Positions 1 through 8,992 of a stretch of 64,000 nucleotides of DNA are shown in pieces. The stretch is taken from positions 4,340,001-4,404,000 of the forward strand of contig NZ_CP065047.1 in the NCBI RefSeq assembly GCF_015689175.1, given 5' to 3'. The notes below the pieces were generated by a model. The model worked only from the letters and a program-made list of their open reading frames with translations. It was not told the origin of the DNA and did no database searches. Numbering within the stretch: position 1 is the first letter of the stretch; each line of letters begins with the position of its first letter. The position numbers and the translations under genes were made by a program. The DNA is from Mycobacterium kubicae (GTDB lineage Bacteria; Actinomycetota; Actinomycetes; Mycobacteriales; Mycobacteriaceae).

Positions 1-19
1 CAGGCCGCCCACCGACACG

Positions 20-2383
20 TCAACCATCGCGCGTCACCCGGGCCGGCAGCTCCCGCTGATCGCGCACACCCTCCAGCCGCACGGTCTCGGCCTCATCGCC
101 CGGATAGCGATCCGGCCCGGCGCGACGGTCCTCGAAGGCGCCCGCCTCACTGATCCCGAATCGCTCGTGCAACCAAACCAGCGGCTTGGGGGCCCACCAG
201 TTCCAGCGGCCCATCACGTGCATGAACGCCGGCACCAACACCATGCGGACCAGGGTCGCGTCGGCGAACACCGCAAGCGTCAGGCCCAGGCCGAACATCC
301 GCATGAAGGAGACGTGCGCGGCGATCAGGGCGGCGAACGACATGGACATCACCAGCGCGGCGGCGGTGATGACGCGGCCGGTGCGGGCCAGGCCGAGCGC
401 CACGCTTTCGTCGTTGGCGGCGTGGGCCGCCGCCGCGCGCGGCTTGGCGGGCCGGGCGGCGCCCGAGGACAACCAGTACTCGCGGATCCGGGAGACCAGG
501 AACACTTCGTAGTCCATGGACAAGCCGAACGCGATGCAGAACAGCAGCACCGGCATGTTGGCGACCAGCGTGCCGCTCGGCGTCGTGCCCAGCGCGCCCC
601 AATGACCGTCCTGGAAGATCCACACCAGCGCGCCGAAGGCCGCCGTCAACGACAGCACGTTGCACACCAGCGCCTTGACCGGTAGCACTACGCTGCCGGT
701 CAGCAGGAACAGCAGCACGAACGTGATGCCGGCCATCAGTCCCAGTACCAGCGGCAGCCGGTTGGTCACCGCGTCGACACTGTCGCGGTTGATCTGCGCG
801 ACGCCGGCCAACTCGACGGACCGGCCGGCCGGCCCCGCCACCTCGTGCAGCCGCTTGAGTTGGGCGTCCGAGGCCTTGGAGAACAGCGGCGCGGTGCTGC
901 TCACGGTGAGAAATGCACTCCCGTCAGCCATTCCGGTGGCCGCCGCCGGCGGACCCATCAGGTGTCCGTCCTTGAACGTCCCGCCGGGGGCCGCTACCGA
1001 GGACACGTCAGGCAGCCGGGACAAGTCTTCGGCGTAGTTGTCCAGGTCGGGCGGGTTGAGGCCGCGGGCGTCGGGAATGACCACCGGAATAGCCGTCGCG
1101 GAATCGTTGGCGAAGTTGGTGCGCAGCTGGTCACCGACCTGATGCGCCGACGCCGTTTTCGGCAGCACGCGGTCGTCCGGGAAGCCCCACTTCACCCTTA
1201 AGAACGGCAACCCGAGCAGCAGTAGGAGCGCCACCACGGCCACCCCCACCGGGAACCAGTGCCGCATCACGTACTTGGTCGAGCGATACCAGAACAGTTC
1301 CTCGACCGGCTTGTGCATCGGCTCGCTGCGCCGCAATATCCGCCGCACCAATCGGCGCACGTCCAGCGAGTCCAGCCGGCGGCCGAGCAGCACGATGGCG
1401 GCCGGGGTGATGACGATGGAGGCGGTGGCGACGAACGCCACGGTCGCCACACCGGCGTAAGCGAAGGACTTGAGGAAGTACATGGGGAACAACGCGGTCG
1501 CCGACATCGACAGCGCGACGGTGACCGCGGAGAACAGCACGGTGCGACCGGAGGTCGCCATGGTCCGGACCAAGGCCTCGTCGCGGTCGGCGCCCTCGGC
1601 AAGTTCGTCGCGATAGCGACTGACGATCAGCAGCGTGTAGTCGATGGCCAGGGCCAGGCCCAGCGCGGTACTCAGATTGAGCGCGAAGATCGACACTTCG
1701 GTGGTGAAGGTGACCAGCCGTAACACCGACATGGAACCGACGACGGCCAGCGCGCCCAGGGCCATCGGCAAGGCCGCCGCCAGCAGGCCGCCGAACACCC
1801 ACACCAACACCAGGAAGCTCAGCGGGATCGCGATCATCTCCATGACCAGCAGGTCTTCCTGGTTCTGCTTGTTGATCTGCGCATACTCCATTGCCGAGCC
1901 GCCGGCTCGGACGGTGACGCCGTCGCGGTCGTGGACAAACGCGTCGGCCAGCGTCTTGGCGTTCTTTTGCGCGTCGTTCTCGCCACCCTTGAGATTGGCG
2001 ATTATCAATCCCGACTTGCCGTCGGTGCTGACCAAACCTGCCGCCGCCTGCGGCTGCGCGGTCCAGGGCGAGGCGACGTTGTACACCAACGGCGACCGTT
2101 GCAGTTGGTCCACGATGTCGGTGCCCACCTTGCGGGACTGTTCGCTGTTGGCGCCCGCCGGCGAGGTGACCAGGATCAGCATCTGCTGACCGCTTTGGCC
2201 GAACTTGTCGGTCAGCAGGCTGATCGCGTGCGCCGACTCGGAGTCGGGATCTTGAAATCCGCCGGGAGACAGACTGTTGGCGACCGGGATGCCGAAAATG
2301 GCGGCGGCGATGAAGACCAGGAGGGCTATGCCGATGATTCGCCGCGGCGCCGCGATGGCCAGTCGAGCGATCCGTTGCAGCAT
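20..2383 (-). CDS. mmpL13: MmpL family RND transporter (MmpL13-like)
   Basis: Inner-membrane RND-superfamily exporter of the mycobacterial MmpL type, 787 residues, expected to move a lipid or siderophore-like substrate using the proton gradient. It shows the duplicated MmpL plan: an N-terminal membrane segment (about residues 16-38), a periplasmic domain, a membrane bundle containing the Asp-Tyr pair AIDYTLL (about 248), a second periplasmic domain, and a second bundle containing SMDYEVF. The two Asp-Tyr pairs are the proton relay of MmpL proteins. ATG 2383 is chosen because GGAGGG sits seven bases upstream; an earlier in-frame GTG would contain that ribosome site. Downstream of mcr and an SDR in the order of the M. 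tuberculosis Rv1143-Rv1146 locus, where the gene is annotated as two ORFs (mmpL13a/b). Here it is one uninterrupted frame. The specific substrate is unknown. Confidence 0.88.
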   Translation of the reverse strand: MLQRIARLAIAAPRRIIGIALLVFIAAAIFGIPVANSLSPGGFQDPDSESAHAISLLTDKFGQSGQQMLILVTSPAGANSEQSRKVGTDIVDQLQRSPLVYNVASPWTAQPQAAAGLVSTDGKSGLIIANLKGGENDAQKNAKTLADAFVHDRDGVTVRAGGSAMEYAQINKQNQEDLLVMEMIAIPLSFLVLVWVFGGLLAAALPMALGALAVVGSMSVLRLVTFTTEVSIFALNLSTALGLALAIDYTLLIVSRYRDELAEGADRDEALVRTMATSGRTVLFSAVTVALSMSATALFPMYFLKSFAYAGVATVAFVATASIVITPAAIVLLGRRLDSLDVRRLVRRILRRSEPMHKPVEELFWYRSTKYVMRHWFPVGVAVVALLLLLGLPFLRVKWGFPDDRVLPKTASAHQVGDQLRTNFANDSATAIPVVIPDARGLNPPDLDNYAEDLSRLPDVSSVAAPGGTFKDGHLMGPPAAATGMADGSAFLTVSSTAPLFSKASDAQLKRLHEVAGPAGRSVELAGVAQINRDSVDAVTNRLPLVLGLMAGITFVLLFLLTGSVVLPVKALVCNVLSLTAAFGALVWIFQDGHWGALGTTPSGTLVANMPVLLFCIAFGLSMDYEVFLVSRIREYWLSSGAARPAKPRAAAAHAANDESVALGLARTGRVITAAALVMSMSFAALIAAHVSFMRMFGLGLTLAVFADATLVRMVLVPAFMHVMGRWNWWAPKPLVWLHERFGISEAGAFEDRRAGPDRYPGDEAETVRLEGVRDQRELPARVTRDG

Positions 2384-2437
2384 GGTGCGTCCCTCCACCC
2401 GCAGGCGCCGGGTCCCGGACCGGCACCATATCCGCGG

Positions 2438-2469
2438 TAACTTATCAGCGCTAACTTACAGGTGTCAAA
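2438..2469 (-). promoter_or_regulatory. Candidate operator region upstream of mmpL13
   Basis: Between the mmpL start and the micro-ORF locus. On the minus strand TTTGACACCTGTAAGT (2454-2469) matches 15 of 16 bases of a site ahead of the thiolase gene (12663-12678). Next to it the heptamer TAACTTA is repeated directly at 2438-2444 and 2452-2458, a 14-base period. The TGACAC/GTGT core is roughly palindromic, as in TetR-family operators. No known regulator is assigned. Confidence 0.3.
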
Positions 2470-2633
2470 CAACGCCTGGCCTAGACACGGACCCCCGTCA
2501 GCGATGGTTCAACAGCGGCCGAAATGGGTAACCTTGCGCGACCGCGAGGCAACCTACTGACCGGTAAGAATTGCCACCAAATTGCGAACCGCGGCTCACC
2601 GAATCCTTAATGGTGGCTCTTAGGCTCAATGTC

Positions 2634-2765
2634 ATGTGGATCGACGACTCAAGTGCCGACGTCATCAAGGCTGACTTCGAGGCTCTCTACCACGGCGACA
2701 TGCTGGTGGAAGGTGAGACCTCCGAGCAGTTCGAAGACTGGCAACCGCTCCAGACAGCAAGCTGA
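2634..2765 (+). CDS. Possible small acidic protein, 43 residues
   Basis: Small ORF starting MWIDDSSADVIKADFEALYH and rich in Asp and Glu, unlike the Arg/Pro-rich translations typical of shadow frames in this GC-rich DNA. A -10-like TAGGCT at 2621-2626 ends eight bases before the ATG, the spacing seen for leaderless mycobacterial transcripts; there is no clear ribosome site. A second micro-ORF and a strong terminator follow. No family is recognised. It may be a real small protein or a leader peptide. Confidence 0.4.
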   Translation: MWIDDSSADVIKADFEALYHGDMLVEGETSEQFEDWQPLQTAS

Positions 2766-2773
2766 GGTAAATC

Positions 2774-2836
2774 ATGGGCGTGTTAGCGCGGCTCCTCATG
2801 GCCGAACCGGACATCACCCGATGGTTCCGTCGATAA
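2774..2836 (+). CDS. Possible 20-residue micro-ORF
   Basis: ATG to TAA encoding MGVLARLLMAEPDITRWFRR. GAGG (2764-2767) overlaps the stop codon of the preceding 43-residue ORF and lies six bases ahead of this ATG, so the two could be translationally coupled. The intrinsic terminator at 2859 follows within 25 bases. The peptide is short, basic and partly amphipathic. No homologue is recognised; support comes from the ribosome site and position only. Confidence 0.33.
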   Translation: MGVLARLLMAEPDITRWFRR

Positions 2837-2858
2837 TTAGAGGTTTCCTCCCGGTGTC

Positions 2859-2890
2859 AGCCCCCCGCAATTGCGGGGGGCTTTCCGTTT
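2859..2890 (+). terminator. Strong intrinsic terminator
   Basis: A perfect 24-base palindrome (2859-2882): a GC-only arm of about nine bases on each side around a CAATTG centre, followed on the plus strand by a T-rich run (CTTTCCGTTTT). It ends the micro-ORF transcript. Because it is symmetric and 20 bases past the SDR stop codon on the other strand, it may also terminate the minus-strand mcr-SDR transcript. Confidence 0.85.
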
Positions 2891-2902
2891 TCCGGGGCTA
2901 AT

Positions 2903-3655
2903 TCAGCGTGGGGCCATCCGAATGGCGCCGTCCAGCCGGATCACTTCACCGTTGAGCATCGGGTTTTCGATGATGTGCACCGCCAGCGCGCCGTACTCGT
3001 CCGGATCTCCCAGCCGCGCCGGGTGCGGAACCTGCTTGCCCAACGACTTCTGCGCCTCCTCGGGCAGCGATCCCAGCAGCGGGGTCTTGAACAATCCCGG
3101 CGCAATGGTCACCACACGGATGAGTTCGCGCGACAGGTCGCGGGCAATCGGAAGCGTCATGCCCACGACGCCGCCCTTGGACGCCGAGTAGGCGGCCTGT
3201 CCGATCTGACCGTCGAACGCGGCGACCGACGCGGTGTTGATGATCACGCCGCGCTCTTCACCCAGCGGTTCGGTCTTGGCAATCCGCTCGGCCGCCAGCC
3301 GCAGCACGTTGAACGTGCCGATCAGGTTGACCTCGATGACCTTCTTGAACCCGTCCAGCGGGAACGGGCCGTCCTTGGACAGCGTCTTGATGGCGTTGCC
3401 GATACCGGCGCAGTTGACGTTGATGCGCACCGGACCCAGCGCCTCCGCGGTGTCCAGCGCCTTGGCGACGGCAGCCTCGTCGGTAACGTTGGTCTGCGCG
3501 AAGTGCGCGCGCTCCCCCAACTGCGCAACCGCCTCTTCACCGCGCAGGTCCAGTACGACGACCTGAGCGCCCGCGTCCAATAGCCGCTTCGTCGTGGCCA
3601 GCCCCAGGCCCGAAGCCCCTCCGGTGACGACCGCTACCGCGTCCCTGATTTCCAT
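2903..3655 (-). CDS. SDR-family 3-hydroxyacyl-CoA dehydrogenase-like protein (Rv1144 type)
   Basis: Classical short-chain dehydrogenase of 250 residues, the usual SDR length. The dinucleotide motif TGGASGLG lies at 11-18, followed by an acidic VVLDLR end of beta-2 that suggests NAD rather than NADP, then the NCAGIG structural motif and the catalytic Ser, Tyr and Lys (NTAS and YSASK). It most resembles type-2 3-hydroxyacyl-CoA dehydrogenases, which oxidise hydroxyacyl-CoA or branched-chain and steroid substrates. Same-strand neighbour of mcr with a 48-base gap and close to a crotonase gene, which points to branched-chain acyl-CoA oxidation. The exact substrate is inferred, not shown. Confidence 0.85.
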   Translation of the reverse strand: MEIRDAVAVVTGGASGLGLATTKRLLDAGAQVVVLDLRGEEAVAQLGERAHFAQTNVTDEAAVAKALDTAEALGPVRINVNCAGIGNAIKTLSKDGPFPLDGFKKVIEVNLIGTFNVLRLAAERIAKTEPLGEERGVIINTASVAAFDGQIGQAAYSASKGGVVGMTLPIARDLSRELIRVVTIAPGLFKTPLLGSLPEEAQKSLGKQVPHPARLGDPDEYGALAVHIIENPMLNGEVIRLDGAIRMAPR

Positions 3656-3703
3656 GCCAATCCTTCCCTCGACAATGAGCCCGACCTACTGGTTGGTTGG
3701 GGA

Positions 3704-4789
3704 CTATACCCAGTCGTCCAGGACGGCCTGCGCATCAGTCAGCGGCGCCGCCGGCGGCCGCGGCTCGCCGGGTGCCGTGCGGGAGAACCGCGGCGCGGGC
3801 ATGGGCTGCAGCCCACCGTTCACCTCGTAGAACGTGTTTCGTTCGGTGATGTGCGGCTCGTTCTCCACCTCGCCGAACGCCAGAATCGGCGTGACGCAGG
3901 CATCGGAGTCGGCGAACACCTTCACCCAGTGGTCGCGGTCGTGTTTGGCGAATGTCTCGGTCAGCACCGCGCGCAGTTCCGGCCAGCGAGTGAGGTCGTT
4001 CTGCGGCGGCAGGTCGGCGCCGTCCAAGCCCAGCCCGGTCAGCATGGCCGCATAGAACTGGGGCTCGATGGCGCCGACCGCCACGTAGCGCCCGTCGGCG
4101 CATTCGTAGGTGTCGTAGTACGGGGCGCCGCCGTCGAGCATGTTGGTGCCGCGCACGTCGGTCCAGATGCCCGATGCCCGCATCGCCCACATCATCTGGA
4201 CCAGCACGCTGGATCCGTCGATCATCGCGGCGTCCACCACCTGTCCCTGGCCCGAACTCTGCCGCTCCCACAGCGCGGACAGGATGCCGAGCAGCAGGAA
4301 CATCGAGCCGCCCCCGAAATCACCGACCAGGTTCAGCGGTGGGACGGGCCGTTCGTTGGCCCGGCCGATGGAGTGCAGGATGCCGTTGAGCGAGATGTAG
4401 TTGATGTCGTGTCCGGCTTGCTGGCTGCGCGGCCCGGTCTGGCCCCACCCAGTCATCCGGGCGTACACCAGCCGTTCGTTGACCTTCGCGCAGTCCTCGG
4501 GTCCCAAGCCCAAGCGTTCGGTGACGCCGGGACGAAAGCCTTCGATCAGCACGTCGGCTTTGGCAACCAGCCGGAGTACCGTGTCGCGGCCCTCTTCGGA
4601 CTTGAGGTCGACGGTCAGAATGCGCCGGTTGCGCAGCATGGCGTCCTTGGCCACACCGCCCGGACCGGTGGAGGGCCGATCGATGCGCACCACGTCGGCG
4701 CCCAGATCTCCCAAGATCATTGCCGCGTGCGGGCCCGGCCCGATGCCGGCCAGTTCGACAACACGTAATCCGTTCAGCGGTCCCGCCAT
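3704..4789 (-). CDS. mcr: Alpha-methylacyl-CoA racemase (MCR), class III CoA-transferase fold
   Basis: Interconverts (R)- and (S)-2-methylacyl-CoA so that branched-chain fatty acids and sterol side chains can enter beta-oxidation. It is 361 residues long and nearly collinear with the structurally known M. tuberculosis MCR. The catalytic residues are present with a one-residue offset: Arg92, His127 (in QQAGHDIN), Asp157 (in LVGDFGG) and Glu242 (in GAIEPQF). The N-terminal [16 protein letters not shown] motif is typical of the family. ATG 4789 gives the expected N-terminus. It forms a minus-strand unit with the SDR downstream and is divergent from the crotonase gene, an arrangement conserved with the Rv1143 region. 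Confidence 0.95.
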   Translation of the reverse strand: MAGPLNGLRVVELAGIGPGPHAAMILGDLGADVVRIDRPSTGPGGVAKDAMLRNRRILTVDLKSEEGRDTVLRLVAKADVLIEGFRPGVTERLGLGPEDCAKVNERLVYARMTGWGQTGPRSQQAGHDINYISLNGILHSIGRANERPVPPLNLVGDFGGGSMFLLLGILSALWERQSSGQGQVVDAAMIDGSSVLVQMMWAMRASGIWTDVRGTNMLDGGAPYYDTYECADGRYVAVGAIEPQFYAAMLTGLGLDGADLPPQNDLTRWPELRAVLTETFAKHDRDHWVKVFADSDACVTPILAFGEVENEPHITERNTFYEVNGGLQPMPAPRFSRTAPGEPRPPAAPLTDAQAVLDDWV

Positions 4790-4881
4790 GGTGTATGACC
4801 TTTCGTCTGCTTTGACGTCGTTGGCATCTTCGCAGCCGCCGCCGAAGCCCGCGCACCGCCCTCTGGCTTAGGGTGAAGCTC

Positions 4882-5688
4882 ATGCCGGATTCTGGGATCG
4901 ACACCCTCGCAGCGGTTGCCGGTCTTCGCGTCGAGTTGGCCGACGGTGTGCTGTCGGTGACGATCGACCGCCCCGAGAGCCTCAATTCGTTGACGACGGA
5001 GGTGCTGGCCGGAATCGCCGACGCGATGGAGTGGGCGGCAACCGATCCCGGCGTCAAGCTGGTGCGGCTGGGCGGCGCGGGCCGCGGCTTCAGCTCCGGG
5101 GCGGGCATGAGCGCCGACGACATCGCCCGGGGCGGGCCCCGGACGGCCACCATCACCGAGATCAACCGGACGGTGCGGGCCATCACCGCGCTGCCGCACC
5201 CGGTGGTCGCGGTGGTGCAGGGCGCGACGGCCGGTGTCGGCGTTTCGCTGGCGCTGGCGTGTGACCTCGTATTGGCTTCGGAGAACGCGTTTTTCATGCT
5301 GGCGTTCACCAAGATCGGGTTGATGCCCGACGGCGGGGCGTCGACGTTGGTGGCAGCGGCGGTCGGGCGCATCCGGGCGATGCAGATGGCGCTGTTACCC
5401 GAGCGGTTGCCCGCCGCTGAAGCCCTGTCCTGGGGTTTGGTCAGTGCGGTGTACCCCGCCGCGGAGTTCGAGGCCGAGGTCGACCGGGTCATTGCCCGCT
5501 TGCTGGGCGGGCCGGCGGTGGCGTTCGCCAAGACCAAAGCCGCGATCAACGCCGCGACGCTCACCGAGCTGGAAGCCACGCTGGAGCGTGAGTTCGACGG
5601 ACAGTCCGCGTTGTTGGCCGCCCACGACTTCCGCGAAGGCGCCAGGGCTTTTCAGGAGCGCCGCTCCCCCGCCTTCACCGATTCGTAA
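4882..5688 (+). CDS. echA11: Crotonase-family enoyl-CoA hydratase/isomerase (EchA11-like)
   Basis: Crotonase fold, 268 residues. The oxyanion-hole segments are visible (RGFSSGAGMSADD and GATAGVGVSL). Neither acidic residue of a true enoyl-CoA hydratase is present: the first Glu position reads GVGVSLAL, and the second region reads GLMPDGG, where an Asp typical of PaaG-type isomerases replaces the PE motif. Isomerase or another crotonase reaction is therefore more likely than hydration. ATG 4882 is preferred over an in-frame GTG nine bases earlier because it gives the length expected for EchA11. Divergent from mcr, as in M. tuberculosis. Confidence 0.82.
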   Translation: MPDSGIDTLAAVAGLRVELADGVLSVTIDRPESLNSLTTEVLAGIADAMEWAATDPGVKLVRLGGAGRGFSSGAGMSADDIARGGPRTATITEINRTVRAITALPHPVVAVVQGATAGVGVSLALACDLVLASENAFFMLAFTKIGLMPDGGASTLVAAAVGRIRAMQMALLPERLPAAEALSWGLVSAVYPAAEFEAEVDRVIARLLGGPAVAFAKTKAAINAATLTELEATLEREFDGQSALLAAHDFREGARAFQERRSPAFTDS

Positions 5689-5733
5689 AGCCCACTACTT
5701 TTCATCCGCGCCAAAGCGGCAATCCTGTATCTC

Positions 5734-7134
5734 GTGACGAGCGAGGAACAATCAGGACCCGATTCGGACGGACAGCTGCGGTGCGCGGTGACCGGGGCAA
5801 CCGGCTACATCGGCGGCCGGCTGGTGCCGCGCCTGCTGGATGCGGGACACGCGGTGCGCGCTTTGGCACGGACGCCGGAGAAGTTGGACGATGTGCCGTG
5901 GCGCCCGCGGGTCGAGGTGGCCAAAGCTGACCTGACCGATGTCGGGTCGCTGGTGTCGGCGTTCGACGGCGTCGACGTCGTCTACTACTTGGTGCATTCG
6001 ATGGGCGGGTCGAAAGATTTCGTCACCGAGGAGGAGAAGACCGCCCGCAATGTGGTGACGGCCGCGCAGCGCACCGGGGTGCGCCGCATCGTCTACCTCA
6101 GCGGATTGCATCCAGAAGACACCGAACTCTCCGAGCATCTCAAGTCGCGGACGGCAGTCGGCGACGTGTTGATCGAATCCGGCATCGAGACGGTGGTGTT
6201 GCAGGCCGGTGTGGTGGTCGGATCGGGGTCGGCATCGTTCGAGATGATCCGCCACCTCACCGACCGCTTGCCGGTGATGACCACACCGAAGTGGGTGCAC
6301 AACAAGATTCAGCCGATCGCGGTGCGCGACGTGCTGTACTACCTGGTCGCGGCGGCGACCGCTGAGGTGCCGTCGTCGCGGACGTGGGATATCGGCGGCC
6401 CGGACGTGCTGCAATACGGCGACATGATGCGCGTTTACGCCGAGGTAGCGGGTCTGCGCAGACGTCGCATGCTGGTGCTCCCGTTGCTCACCCCGACCAT
6501 CGCGAGCCTCTGGGTGGGCAACGTGACGCCCATCCCGGGCGGTTTGGCCCGGCCGCTGGTCGAATCGCTGGAGGTCGACGCGGTGATGCACAACTCCGAC
6601 ATCGACACCATCATCAAGCCGCCGCCGGACGGATTGACTCCCTATCGGCGCGCCGTCGAACTGGCCTTACACCGGGCCCGCGACGGTGTCGCCGACACGA
6701 CGTGGGAACCGTTGGATAAGGAGCCGGCCGAAGCATTGCCCAGCGATCCGGACTGGGCGGGTGAAGTCGTCTACACCGATACGCAAACCGCGGTGTCCGA
6801 TACCGATCCCGATGACGTGCAAAAAACGGCGGCGGCCGTCGATGGCCGGTGGTTCTCGTTCCCCTTCGGCCCGGGCCGCCGCGGCCGCAAGTGGAGCATC
6901 GTCCACCAGGAACCGGGGACCAGGCTACGGCTGCAGTCAGAGACTCGCGCCCCCGTACAGGCTTGGCTGGACATCAGCGTCGAACCGCGCCAGGGCGGCG
7001 GCAGCACCTACCACCAGCGGGCCATCGTCTTCCCGCGCGGGATCGGCGGCCGGATGTACTGGTACGCGCTACGCCCGGTGCATGCCGCCGCGCTACGGGC
7101 GCTGGCGCGCAAGGTTGCCGGACCGGATAACTAG
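5734..7134 (+). CDS. NAD(P)-binding atypical SDR with C-terminal DUF2867-like domain
   Basis: A 466-residue protein in two parts. The N-terminal 300 residues are an atypical SDR Rossmann domain with TGATGYIGGRL near the start and VVYYLVHSMGG further in; there is no clear Tyr-x-x-x-Lys pair, as is common in NmrA/epimerase-like sensors. The C-terminal third (RWFSFPFGPGRRGRKWSIVH onward) matches the DUF2867 type, a START-like fold. GTG 5734 is the start. The gene meets the CPBP protease gene tail to tail, the two stop codons overlapping at 7131-7134. It is a paralogue of the SDR at 7850-8992 but carries the extra domain. Function unknown. Confidence 0.75.
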   Translation: MTSEEQSGPDSDGQLRCAVTGATGYIGGRLVPRLLDAGHAVRALARTPEKLDDVPWRPRVEVAKADLTDVGSLVSAFDGVDVVYYLVHSMGGSKDFVTEEEKTARNVVTAAQRTGVRRIVYLSGLHPEDTELSEHLKSRTAVGDVLIESGIETVVLQAGVVVGSGSASFEMIRHLTDRLPVMTTPKWVHNKIQPIAVRDVLYYLVAAATAEVPSSRTWDIGGPDVLQYGDMMRVYAEVAGLRRRRMLVLPLLTPTIASLWVGNVTPIPGGLARPLVESLEVDAVMHNSDIDTIIKPPPDGLTPYRRAVELALHRARDGVADTTWEPLDKEPAEALPSDPDWAGEVVYTDTQTAVSDTDPDDVQKTAAAVDGRWFSFPFGPGRRGRKWSIVHQEPGTRLRLQSETRAPVQAWLDISVEPRQGGGSTYHQRAIVFPRGIGGRMYWYALRPVHAAALRALARKVAGPDN

Positions 7135-7853
7135 ACGCCGAAAATCGGCGGCAGGACCAGCACCATGATCAGGCCCCACACGAAGTGGGTCAGCATCGGC
7201 GCGAGCACTCCGCCGGTGGCCCGGCGCTCCAGCGCGCACACCGCACCCAGGATGATGCCGGCGAAGCCCAGCATGGGGTTACCGCTGGCCAGGGTCGCTC
7301 CGACATACAGCACGGTCGAGATGGCCACTGGGTAGTGGCGGCCCAGCGCGGTATAGAGGGCGCCGCGGAAGAACATCTCCTCGGCGATGCCGTTGATCAG
7401 CGTGATGGCGACGATCCCCAGGAACGATCCGTGGTGTTCGTATTGCAGCACGCGGGTGATCAGGGCGGCGATGGGCGGGATCTCCCGGACGATCAGGCCG
7501 CCTACGACGAAAGCGCCGCCGAGCAGCAGACCGACCCCGGTGCCGGTGATGACCGGGCGTTGGTTGCGGCCGCGCCAGCAGATGCCGCCCAGATGCAGTG
7601 GTCCCGACACGACCGAGCCGATGACCCAGACGCCCGCCAGCGCCAGGGTCAGCCAGTAGAAAATCGGGTCGCCGGGACGTTGCCGCAGCGACAGACCCAA
7701 GATCGCGGCTCCGACCACCAGCGTGATCGTCACCACCACGCGCCGCCGGCGCACCACCCCCGGTGGTTCGTGATGCGGCACAGCCACGTTGACGAGCGCA
7801 CGACGAATTTCCTGCAGTGCACTGGTGCGCTGCGGGGTGGTCGTCTGGCTCAT
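7131..7853 (-). CDS. CPBP-family intramembrane metalloprotease
   Basis: Multi-spanning membrane protein of 240 residues. The CPBP/Abi hallmark INGIAEEMFFRGAL (Glu-Glu-x-x-x-Arg) lies in a membrane segment, with further helices around VLYVGATLASG and LTHFVWGLIMVLVLP. These proteins resemble CAAX-prenyl proteases and cleave membrane substrates or give bacteriocin self-immunity. ATG 7853 is chosen because it overlaps the stop of the preceding SDR gene as ATGA, implying translational coupling; a longer in-frame extension runs through that SDR gene and is not credible. An isoprenylcysteine-methyltransferase-like gene lies 1.3 kb away, but no prenylation pathway is shown. Confidence 0.82.
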   Translation of the reverse strand: MSQTTTPQRTSALQEIRRALVNVAVPHHEPPGVVRRRRVVVTITLVVGAAILGLSLRQRPGDPIFYWLTLALAGVWVIGSVVSGPLHLGGICWRGRNQRPVITGTGVGLLLGGAFVVGGLIVREIPPIAALITRVLQYEHHGSFLGIVAITLINGIAEEMFFRGALYTALGRHYPVAISTVLYVGATLASGNPMLGFAGIILGAVCALERRATGGVLAPMLTHFVWGLIMVLVLPPIFGV

Positions 7854-8992
7854 GCAGGCCGAACTTTCGGAGTCAACGTGACAAGAATATCCAGGCCGGT
7901 TCGCAGCGCACCGGCGACCGGGCCCGGAACCAGATTGACCAAGCCCAGCGTCGGCCGAGCGATGCGCGGCACCACCGTTCGGGCCAGCCGCCGGATGCGC
8001 AACGCGTCGCCCCCGGCCCAGTCCGGATCGGTGTCGGCCAGGTAATGCGGATCGGGCAGGGCGTTGACCGGCCGTGCGCCCTGGCGGGTGCCCTTCAGCG
8101 CCAACCGGATGGCGTCGTCGGTCCTGACCAGCCCGCCCGGCGGGTCGGGCACCAAGTCGCGTAACCGGCTGGCCGAGGCGACCATCGGATGATCGAGCGA
8201 CTCGACCAGGTCCTCGGCCAGGCCCTGGGGCACCGGCAGGATCAGTCCGGTGATGCATGACGCCAGTGAGGTGTCGATCCCCACCACCGGCAACGCCGCC
8301 CGCCACCGGCCCGAGATGCGGGCATACGCCTTGATCAGGTCGCGGTAGGACGTCGTCTCGGGCCCGGCGATGTCGTAAGCACCCGCGGGTACTTGGTCGG
8401 GGTCGGCCGCGGCGACGAGGTAGTGCAGCACGTCGCGGATGGAGATCGGGTCGAGCGGGTTGTCCATCCAGTTCGGGGCGGGAATGAGCGGGAACCGGTC
8501 ACCGACGTAACGCAGCATCTCGAAGGACGTCGACCCCGCGCCGATGATGATCGCCGCCCCCAGCCACACCAGCTCGGGGCCGTTCTCGATGGTCAGGGCC
8601 TGGGCCACCTCGGCCCGGCTGGCCAGGTGCTCGGACAGCGCCTCGTCCTCGGGGACGAAGCCGCCGAGGTAGACGATGCGCCGCACGCCGGCGTCGCGCG
8701 CCGCGATGGCCACGTTGGTGGCCGACTTGTTGTCGGACTCGCGGAAGTCGGCCTGCCCGATCCCGTGCACCAGGTAATAGATGACGTCGATCGATCCGTC
8801 GGCCAGGGCCGCACGCACCGACTCCGGGTCCGAGGCGTCCAGCTTGACCGCTACCACGTCCTTCGACCAGCCGAACCGTTTGAGGCGGGCCGGGGTCCGG
8901 GTCGCGGCCAGTACCTCGTGTCCGTCTGCTAACAGGGCCGTGACCAGGCGAGAACCGACATAACCGGTGGCACCTGTCACCAGAATCCGCAT
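7850..8992 (-). CDS. NAD(P)-binding atypical SDR, paralogue of the 5734-7134 gene
   Basis: Atypical SDR of 380 residues beginning MRILVTGATGYVGSRLVTAL, a dinucleotide motif right at the N-terminus. It shares long matching stretches with the gene at 5734, for example FEMLRYVGDRFPL against FEMIRHLTDRLPV and IRDVLHYLVAAA against VRDVLYYLVAAA, but lacks the C-terminal DUF2867-like domain and ends in a short hydrophobic, basic tail. Its stop overlaps the CPBP start by four bases. Likely role: NAD(P)H-dependent reduction or nucleotide sensing at the membrane; substrate unknown. Confidence 0.75.
   Translation of the reverse strand: MRILVTGATGYVGSRLVTALLADGHEVLAATRTPARLKRFGWSKDVVAVKLDASDPESVRAALADGSIDVIYYLVHGIGQADFRESDNKSATNVAIAARDAGVRRIVYLGGFVPEDEALSEHLASRAEVAQALTIENGPELVWLGAAIIIGAGSTSFEMLRYVGDRFPLIPAPNWMDNPLDPISIRDVLHYLVAAADPDQVPAGAYDIAGPETTSYRDLIKAYARISGRWRAALPVVGIDTSLASCITGLILPVPQGLAEDLVESLDHPMVASASRLRDLVPDPPGGLVRTDDAIRLALKGTRQGARPVNALPDPHYLADTDPDWAGGDALRIRRLARTVVPRIARPTLGLVNLVPGPVAGALRTGLDILVTLTPKVRPA

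Noticed and set aside
7854..8306. Upstream extension of the CPBP protease frame
   Set aside because: Overlaps the SDR coding region and lacks hydrophobic segments; the ATGA junction at 7850-7853 marks the natural start.
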